DNA from: Caprimulgus europaeus
Lineage: Eukaryota; Chordata; Aves; Caprimulgiformes; Caprimulgidae
DNA: 64,000 bases
NCBI GenBank assembly: GCA_907165065.1
Contig: OU015540.1
Location: 3,704,001-3,768,000 of the forward strand
Direction of reading: 5' to 3'
The notes under the pieces are model-generated. The model was not told the origin of the DNA and made no database searches. It saw only the letters and a program-made list of their open reading frames with translations. Shown here piece by piece: positions 56,117-64,000 of this stretch (position 1 is the first letter of the stretch; every line of letters starts with the position of its first letter). The position numbers were made by a program, and so were the translations under genes.

Positions 56117-56175
56117 TTGACTGTTGGACTTGATGATCTTAGAGGTCTTTTCCAACCTTAATGATTCTATGATTT
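56117..56175 (+). mobile_element. Short CR1 3' end
   Basis: GTTGGACTTGATGATCTTAG, then AGGTCTTTTCCAACCT and the tail ATGATTCTATGATTT. This is the last ~60 bases of a CR1 element, sense on plus. Confidence 0.85.
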
Positions 56176-56179
56176 ACAT

Positions 56180-59100
56180 GAATTCACCTGCAATTCATGT
56201 GAGCAGGTAAGCACAGCTCCTGGGATGGAAAGGGGGATGCTCCTCATAGAGCTGTGCTGCCCGCTGCTCCAGGTGCCTCCTGTCAGCAAGTGTTTAATTG
56301 AGTGTTTATTGTGTGTGTCATTTTGGAGGTAATGAAGTAGGCAGTGAAGAGTGACCTGGCAGCCTGTCCTCCATCCCTGGTCCTCAGCAGTGGCTTGGAG
56401 TGAAGGCATCAGAGATCCTGAGTGGGATCCTGAGTCCCTTGCCTGAGACCCCAGGCGTTTATCCCCCTGGTTGAGGGGAAAACAAGAATCCTCCATCCTG
56501 ACCTCAACTTCTTCAATGAGCCATCCAGAGCCACATCTCTCCCCACCCCAGGGTATTTGGAGGTGAGGAGATGGGGCTCTGCTCTGCGACCCCTGGTACC
56601 TGCAGCTCTGTAACGTGCTGCTGCCACTGCAGGAGGCCACAAACCTTGCACTGAGTTTGCAAGTGTCCCTCCTTTACCCCTTCTTTTCAAAACTTAATCC
56701 TTGAGAGGTGCCCAAAGTTTCACATCGCAGGAAAGAACACCAAGACCTGTGCTCTGCTTCCCTGTGGCTGCAAGTCACTGGATTTCCGGGGATTTTCAGT
56801 GGATTTCTACTCCAGTGGAGGAAATCAGACTTGATCTCTGTTTTCCAAAGTTTCTGATGCTAATTGGAGGTAACATCTCCTCTCTGTGGGCATGCAGCTG
56901 TGGTTTAATGCAGCTAAGCTCCTTGGATGCACTTGCTTGTGTTAATTACACCAACAGCAATTCTGCCACTTCCTTTTTGGGGGGTTTTTTACAGGTTCTT
57001 TTTCCTGGTTGATTTTTAACACCTGGTTGCTCTGTCATCAGTCATCTCCTGTGACTGCTGAGCTCAAGCAGGACAAACAACACCCATGTGCTGATGACAT
57101 CCAGCCTGGCTCCAGCTGCTCAGCCTGACCTCTGCTGAACAGGCCATCCATGGGGTGCCAATGCATCCACTGGCCTCAGTGGAGGATCATGTTGTGTCTA
57201 AGATGTCTTGAAATCAAGAGAAGGTGATCCAGCACATCCTTCTCGCTCTATGTCCATAAAGCTACAGTCTTTCCTTGGCCATGAAGGTGACAATGACATC
57301 TAGTGCTCCTTTAAAAAAGGCAGTGGTGGGTCTCTTCAGACCTAAGTGATTGACACTTGTTTGGCCAAGTAGAGTTGAGCAGTGGTTTCCCCAGGGCTCA
57401 GATTAGTAGGACTTGGGTGGAAGTGGCTGAACAATGCTCCAGCATGGCTTGGAGATGGAAGAGACCCATGACAGTAAACTGCCAGGGGAAAATGAGGGTT
57501 GTAGTTGTGGAATGTAAATGATAAAGGACCCTGCAGATGAAGTGTGTTAGCTCAGTACAGAAGACAGCAACAACCCAAGAGACCTGAATATCATGGCTAC
57601 AAGGATGAGAGGACATTGCCAAGCCATGCAGCTGTCAAACAGACCAGTGTTGAGCCTGGAGGACACACAGGGACTCTGGAAAGGAAACAAGGAGGTCAAG
57701 AAACTGAAGTGTAAGGTGACAGCTAAAAATAGAAGGGATCAAGTGATATCTGTATCAGAGGTATCATGGGGAAGGCATGAAGAAATCCAGCCCTGAGATA
57801 GATACCCAACTCCTTGTGCTCAAGCCTTTCCCCTTCAACTTGCCATAAACTATCTTAATGGCTCTTCTCAGAGGGGACGGAGCTGGGCACTTCCACCAGT
57901 CCACTGGTCCGGTTCAGATCACTAATGAGCTAATTAGTTGCTATGGAGATGCAATGTGGGAGAACTTTGGGGAGGAAAAATTATAGGTAATTTTTTATTT
58001 GTTTGGGCCTTGTTCCTATAGCAACAGGAGAACTTGTCACTGAGTACCAGTTGGTTTCCATGGAGTTGGCTGCTAGTTCTGGGTTATTAATGCCTTCAAG
58101 CATGAAACAGTGTGACTTACCTCGTAGGACTTGTGGGTCATTCTCCATCACGTGCTTGGGAACTTTGTGTTTAGCCAAACTCCTGGCCTTGCTTTTGCAG
58201 TGAAGCGAGCATGCTCCCAGAAGTTGGGTAGGAGTGTTCATCCTCAACAGATACAGTGCTAGAAGGATCTATTATATTCTCCCTCCCTTGAATTCAAGAC
58301 ATCCTGGAATGAATAATCCATCACTTCATAGTTTGCTCCACTCGCAGCATTGCCTGACTTTTAATTGGATTTTCTCTGGGTTCAGCTTCCAGATGCTTGG
58401 TGTTGATCTGCCTTTCTCTGCTAAATTAAAAAGTCTTTTAGCACCTGGCAGTTGTTCTGTAAAGGGACTTATTGTAATTAAGTCACTTCTCATCTCACCA
58501 CAACTGGTTCTCCTAAACGAAGCCATTTGTTTTCCTCCAGCCTCTCCCTGTGCAGCACCGCCTGGTTTTGTGCACCTCTGAACAAAAGGGATGTGGTCTC
58601 TGCTTTGCAGCCATGCTGGAGGTCTGTTGAGGGACCTCTCCAAACTCCTTCAGAAGATGAGCCTTGGAACCAGACCCAATACTCCTGAGCACTAAAGAGA
58701 CTTGGATTTGGGAGAGAGATTGGTTTTATGCTAGGTTATAATTTCCCTCCAACCAGGTAGCTCCTCAGCCTTCCATAGGTGATAATTACCCAGTAGGAGC
58801 TAAAATGTCTCTCTCCACTCTCAACTTATCAACCAGACTCCACTTTGAAGGCATCAACCATCCATTTACAAAGCATCCTGACCAATTCCTGCAGTCGTGT
58901 GAAGCTCGGAATGAGCGTGCATGGCCTCCATTGGCTTTGAAGATGGTGCAAAGCCACCACCTCTCCCCAGGGAGAGAGATCTCGTTCCAGCTTTGAAGGC
59001 AAATAAGGTGATCAGCATGTGGATAAACCTTTAATGATACTTGGCTGAGCGTACCATGCAGTTGGAAGGGAGGCATGAAGCAAACCATCTAGCAAAGGGC

Positions 59101-59560
59101 AGCTACTCATAACCAGCCCTTCTTCAAATCTCTTGGCAAGCTTTGCTCCTGGCCTCGCAGCTCTGCATGCTGTGCTCCCAGCTGCTCCTTCACCGTTGGT
59201 GGAGCACAACACAAATGCCTCAAAATGAGGGTGCAGAGGAGGGAGGAGGATGAGTCTGAGATGAGGGCTGGCTGCGGAGTTGGGAGGAGAGTCCTGAGCC
59301 ACCAACGTGGGGTCTGGCTGGAAAAGCCAGAGAAGCCAAACATTCAAGGTGGAAGAAAGGCTTCATGTAAGTGTTCCTGTATCTCCCTGGTGCCCCTTGA
59401 ATTACAGATAAATTATGTTAGAAACCTCTCTGTAAAATCTGTGTTTGTTCTTTGATGTATTTCTTCCCCACAGTGGTACCCACGGTAGGAGAGCCTTGGG
59501 AAATGCTGTGTAGGCAACCAGGGACCTTGGCTTTAGCCTTGAGACTGGCTGTTGGATGGA
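56180..59560. other. Intergenic DNA, includes a candidate enhancer near 58 kb
   Basis: No gene recognised. The only structured item is the motif cluster at 57885-58030. Open frames here are short and without family resemblance. Confidence 0.5.
57885..58030. promoter_or_regulatory. Candidate enhancer with RFX X-box-like and homeobox sites
   Basis: Two X-box-like sequences, GTTGCTATGGAGAT from 57937 and GTTCCTATAGCAAC at 58012-58025, flank homeodomain words (CTAATGAGCTAATTAG ends at 57937). RFX factors recognise the imperfect palindrome GTTGCC-AT-GGCAAC. Function is inferred from motif clustering only. Confidence 0.35.
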
Positions 59561-59564
59561 AAGT

Positions 59565-59833
59565 GTGACCTGTGGACAAGGGGCAATGGTTTTAAACTAA
59601 GAGGGAAGATGTAGGTTACAGATAGAGAAGAAATTTTTTACACTGAGGGTGGTGAAACCCTGGCCCAGGTTGCCCAGAGAGGTGGTAAAATCCCCATCCC
59701 TGGAAACATTCAAGGTCAGGTTGGATGGGGCTCTGAGCAACCTGATCTGGTTGAAGATGTCCCTGCTCGCTGCAGGGGGGTTGGACTAGATGACTTTTAA
59801 AGGTTCCTTCCAACACAAACCATTCCATGATCC
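59565..59833 (+). mobile_element. CR1 LINE 3' fragment
   Basis: Sense CR1: GGGGCAATGGTTTTAAACTA, then GGCCCAGGTTGCCCAGAGA, TTGGACTAGATGACTTTTAA and the end CATTCCATGATCC. It is 5' truncated. It is of the same general subfamily type as the copy at 11761-12104. Confidence 0.9.
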
Positions 59834-59839
59834 AGCACA

Positions 59840-62800
59840 CCAGGAACGCAGCTCCAGGTTGGGAATCCAGGAGGAGATGCAGAAGATGAGAGCAGCAGGT
59901 GCCCAGGACATGATGTGATGGCAATGCACCATGTGGCCCCTGCTCCAGGGCAGCTGCTGGGGTCTTTCTGCCCATTTCAGCCCATGTCTTGACTATAAAT
60001 AACAGTGATGTTCTTAGTGGTCATCTCCAAGCCAGCTGCAGCCCATGACTCGTGGGCTTCCTATCTACAGGCTGACTCATGGCTATGGAGGAATGTTTCA
60101 TCCTGACCCCACAGCCCTTTGACTTCACCAAACACCATCGCGTATTTGTGAACGAGAGGTCTCCGCTTCAGGGCTCTGAAATCTGGCTGGCATCCTGCAA
60201 AGACACATGGCAGATGGTACTTTGTCCCTAGCTTCACCTGGTTCTCCTCCTCTCCTTCCTTTACTCGTGACTGGCAAGAAATCCTTCCTGGCTTGGTTTG
60301 ATCTGCAGCTCTCCCAAGCTTGGCTTTGCTTCTCCTGTGCTGTGGGAGCCCCTTGTAAAATCAGCATTTCCCCACTTGATGTCCCAGCTTTCCTGAGCCC
60401 GGGGCAGCCATGGTTCTCCACCAGAACAGGCACGTGCCCTCATTGAGGTGTGGGAAGGCAGCGGATATGGACCTTATTCAATATCCAGAAGCTGTTTTGC
60501 AGATGATTCTGAGCATGGAAAGTACCTGACACCTGGGAGGAGTGAGAACAGCTTTTGGGAGATGGCTATGAGCTGTGGCACTGATGATGGTGGAGCTACA
60601 CTGCTTTGCTCTGAGCATCTGGCACCATGGTGGCAGAGGAGGGGAAAGGATGACATGTCCCATGTCATGAGGTAAGGCTGGGTGCCAACTGAGAAAGCCT
60701 TGCTGGACCTCTCGGGGATATAATTGCTTCTGTCATGTCCATGCAGGTCTCCTCCAGCCCATGCCCATGCTCTGAGGTGATGTGGTGGAGCCACCTCAGA
60801 GGGGTGTGATGGGAAAGGTGCTCTTGGCTGGTGAGGCCACCAGCTGTGTGGCTGGAGTGCTATGGTGAACACCAGAGATACCGCCCAGCTCCGTGGTGAG
60901 GGTGGTGTGAGGAGGAAGCAGTGTCTGGTTTTATGACACACAAGCACATGCTTTTGATCTGAGTAACCTTCTCCTGACAGAGTTAGGAGCCTTCTGCTAC
61001 ACCCTGTGCTCCCAGGGAGGTCAGTGGGAGAGCTGTGGGGCTGCAGGTGGTGTGTCCCAAAGCATGACAGCCACGTCTGGTACCCATCTGTGAGAGCTGG
61101 CAGTGGGAGGGTGGCCACAGAGGGGCTCCATGGTGGGACAGGCCTGGGTGGCATCTCCTTGTCACCCAGCAGCTCTGCCATGAGTGTGACAGGCAGGTTT
61201 GGGTTATTCTCCACAAAGTAGGTGAGACCTGTTTGGGTATGATGTTGTCCCAGCATCCTGCTGCAGGTTTCTGCACTCTCCAGCTCTTTGGGATGCTTCC
61301 AGCCACCCTTGTCTGGGGGGATCGCTGCTGCTGAGATGTCTTGGTGAGCTTGTGGTGAAGCCTAGAGTCCTTCCCACCACTTATTTCAGCCCTTGATACT
61401 TACCCCTAGGATTTGTCCATGCTGTAAGGGTCAAAGAAGCTCTACAGCAACTGAAAGCCCACAGCTTCGTGGTCCTCCACTTTTCCACCCACGCTGCTGG
61501 TTTTAACCAGCCGTAGCTTGGACTCAGTGTCCTGCACCCCTGCAGAGCTCTGTTTCCTCACTGCTTGGCCCTGGGGCAGCTCAGGAAGGGGCAGAGAGCA
61601 ATGTTTGTCCAAAAGTCTCACGTGTGACCTCACAGCTTCATTCTTAAATAAAACCAGGAGTGTAAAGGTGTATGATAACAGCAAATAGTGGAGCTAACTA
61701 GAGCAAGCCCAGGTTGGATTAGTCCCAGGTGAGAAAGTCCTCAAGAAATGGCCATAGCAGACCCCAACACTGCAAAGCAGAGAGCAAAAACCTCTTGAGA
61801 GCTGGAAGACTCACTGGCAGCCTCTTTTCCTCCACCGACAGTGCTCAAGAGGAGGCTGTATGTGCCCTACCTCCTGCAGCCTCCCATCCACTCCCTGCCC
61901 ACTGGTGGCCTTGCCTCACCAGGAACATGTCTATCCAGGTGAGCATGGGAAGGTGTTTCCTGTGGAGCCACTAACCAGTGGTTGAGCGAGTGTTGCTGGC
62001 TCAGATGCGCGTTTTCCTACTGCCCCAGCCCTTTCCCTGCTCTTGATCCATCCAAAGGGAATCATATTCTCCAAGCTGCTGATGCTTCCCCGGCTCCTCA
62101 GCCTCTCTCATGAGGTGGTCTGGTCTGGGCTGTGGCAGCAGAGGAGAGCAGTGAGTGCTGGCTCTGAAGAGGTGAGATCTTTCTCCATCAGTGCTTTGGA
62201 GGTAGGAGCAAGAGGAGAGTTCCAGGAGCTGCCGCTGAGAAAGAAGGAGCTGACTGAGTGTGAGTCCACATGGGTGAGTTGGGATGGGAGCCCAGGGGAC
62301 AACCAGTCACCTCATGTGGGACCCAGAAGGGTTGGGAGGAAATCTAGTCATTTTTCTCCAGGGCTGGGCTCCTCATCTGCCCCCAATGGCAAAGGGAAGA
62401 ACGGATGTGGTGGCCTGGGGATTATCTTGGTGCTTGAAGGGACCCAGGGTGGTTTCCTGATCTACCCTGGGGTGCAGCAACGTTCTCCAGCCCTCAATCA
62501 GGTCTTTCCTTTCCCAGTTGGGCAAAAAGGTGAAAGCAAGTGCTTGCTTTTGGGGGAACCATTTCTGTGAAGGGTTTCCCGTGCTCTGCCTGTCCCAGCT
62601 CACCAGTGGCTTTGCTGTGCCTGTTCTCGGGGGCTGTTCTCAGCACTCAGGGTGATCTCTGGTGGGACTCCCTGGACTTGTGGTCACCAACAGGGATTTT
62701 TTACTCTGTGTGTGGACAACTTATTTTGTGTCTCCTATAACCTTGCAGGGCAGGTTGTCCTGGGGCTGGTGGCTCCCTGCAGATCCCAGTCTCTGCATCT

Positions 62801-64000
62801 GTGCCAATGAGGTGCTCACAGTGTCTAGGGTTGAGGGGTGCTTCCCCATGGGGATCTGACCCATGGAGCTGTGTCCTGTCTCTAGGACACCCTGCTTGGT
62901 TCTCCCTTCTCCATCCTGTTTAAACTTTCATCACCAAATCAGCTTCTGCAACAGAGCAAACATCCTCCTGCAAATAATCTGCACAGATGGGGCTTTGTTT
63001 GAACAAGCTGATGTGCGCTGGCCACAGAGGATGGTGCAACAGAGTGCTGGGGTGGGGACACCTCTTCCAGCCCTGCCCTGGGCTTTTCCCATGGCCAGGG
63101 GATGCCTGAGGTCCTCAAATCTTTTGACCAGTGCTTGGAGCTGGGGAGGTCCAGGGAGTTTGGTTCTGTCATGGGAGAGAGGTGAGAAAATAGGCGTCAT
63201 GGTGGTGGAAACCTCGATGGAGCTGGGGAAGGAGGGAGGGAGGCAGCTCCTGCTCCTCCTCAGGTTGCTTCTCACCTCCTCTCCAGCTGCTCTGTCCTCC
63301 CTGATCAGAGCTCCTGAAAATGGAAAATGTTAAAATAATGTCAAGGAGGTCTCACCTGGAAAACCTCAAAGCAAACAGGCACCTGCGTTTCCAGGTGAAA
63401 CCGCTCCTTCTGGAACCCCTGAAACACTTTGACACTCCTGCATTTTTTTGCTCCTCTCTGTAATTATTGTCTCACTTTGTGCTGAATTGGCAAAGAGTTT
63501 CCCCAGAACCTCATTTTTCAGGTGAATCACCGTTAGCTGATGTTTTTTGCTGCTCTGACTTCAGCAGTGGGCCCCAGGGGCTTGCAGTATCCATGGCCAA
63601 GGGAAGAGGAGGTGACTTCCTGACCTCATTAGTGCCAGGTCTGATTCATTAAGAGCAAAAACCCAGAGGAGGAGGAGGAGGAGGATGAGGAGGAGATGGT
63701 GGACTATCCTTGCATGCCTGATGCTTTGCCATCAGTGGACCAGCAAACTGGGCTGCCCAGTGGTGCTGAGCCCTGGTCTGGGGATTGGGGGACCTCCTCA
63801 ACTGGAGCCCTTTGCTTGCTGCAGGCAGAACCCCGGAGCTATGTGTGTTGCCTGCCCCGTCCTCATGCAGGGAGTGCATTTTGGGGGGCAAACTGGAAAC
63901 ACAAGGCTCTGTCCTGAGCCCTCTCCTGACCAAGCAGGAGATCTGACCCTAGCCAGGAGGCATGTCCCCCTGGCTACAGCTGCTGGCTGTAGGTGATGGA
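59840..64000. other. Intergenic DNA to the right edge
   Basis: No exon of a recognised gene was found, and the KCNJ12 coding exon expected further on is not present. A (GAG)n-rich patch lies at 63667-63696 and a group of CACCTG/CAGGTG E-boxes at 63353-63524. Confidence 0.5.
63667..63696. repeat. (GAG)n trinucleotide patch
   Basis: About nine GAG/GAT triplets in a row. It is simple-sequence DNA, not part of a supported coding frame. Confidence 0.8.

Noticed and set aside
49760..64000. A search for the KCNJ12 coding exon expected beyond MAP2K3
   Set aside because: No frame shows the inward-rectifier channel sequence, so the coding exon must lie beyond the right edge.

Overview
The window is vertebrate nuclear DNA, almost certainly from a bird. 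Small exons with GT/AG introns encode two conserved vertebrate proteins. The interspersed repeats are mostly 3'-end fragments of CR1 LINEs, the dominant avian retroposon; I recognised no Alu, L1 or B elements. One short piece resembles the 5' end of an avian LTR, but I cannot name the species. There are no operons, CRISPR arrays, tRNAs, rRNAs or prokaryotic features.

Two genes are present, head to head. NATD1 (minus strand, coding span 3001-10269, 3 coding exons, 110 aa) encodes a small GNAT-fold acetyltransferase-like protein. MAP2K3 (plus strand, coding span 13843-46659, 12 coding exons per transcript, 348 aa) encodes the dual-specificity kinase MKK3, which activates p38 MAP kinases. Every MAP2K3 exon joins in frame and no exon is missing. 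The NATD1-MAP2K3 order and orientation match human 17p11.2, where TMEM11 lies beyond NATD1 and KCNJ12 beyond MAP2K3. Neither flanking coding sequence is visible here.

Layout. 1-3000: NATD1 3' flank or UTR. 3001-10269: NATD1, whose introns hold a duplicated ~175 bp segment and a G-rich tract. 10130-10640: NATD1 CpG promoter. 10650-11185: a CTGGT-based minisatellite directly upstream of that promoter. 11761-12104 and 13178-13356: CR1 fragments. 13480-14420: MAP2K3 CpG promoter with coding exon 1a. 13859-34415: a 20.6 kb first intron containing a perfect (TTTC)n microsatellite and, at 28987-29002, a second candidate first coding exon (1b) preceded by a consensus CRE. 34416-46659: the remaining MAP2K3 exons. 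46660 to ~49380: a long MAP2K3 3' UTR with proximal and distal poly(A) signals. 49490-49760: a GC/CpG-rich island with no assigned gene. 49760-64000: apparently non-coding flank, probably upstream of KCNJ12, with CR1 pieces, one LTR-like piece, minisatellites and several possible enhancers.

I found no convincing new multi-gene system. The observations most worth checking are the CRE-linked alternative first exon of MAP2K3 (stress kinase output could feed back on its own activator), the minisatellite between the divergent promoters, the frame-preserving duplication in the NATD1 introns, the orphan CpG island with a CTCF-like motif, and an RFX/homeobox motif cluster near 58 kb.
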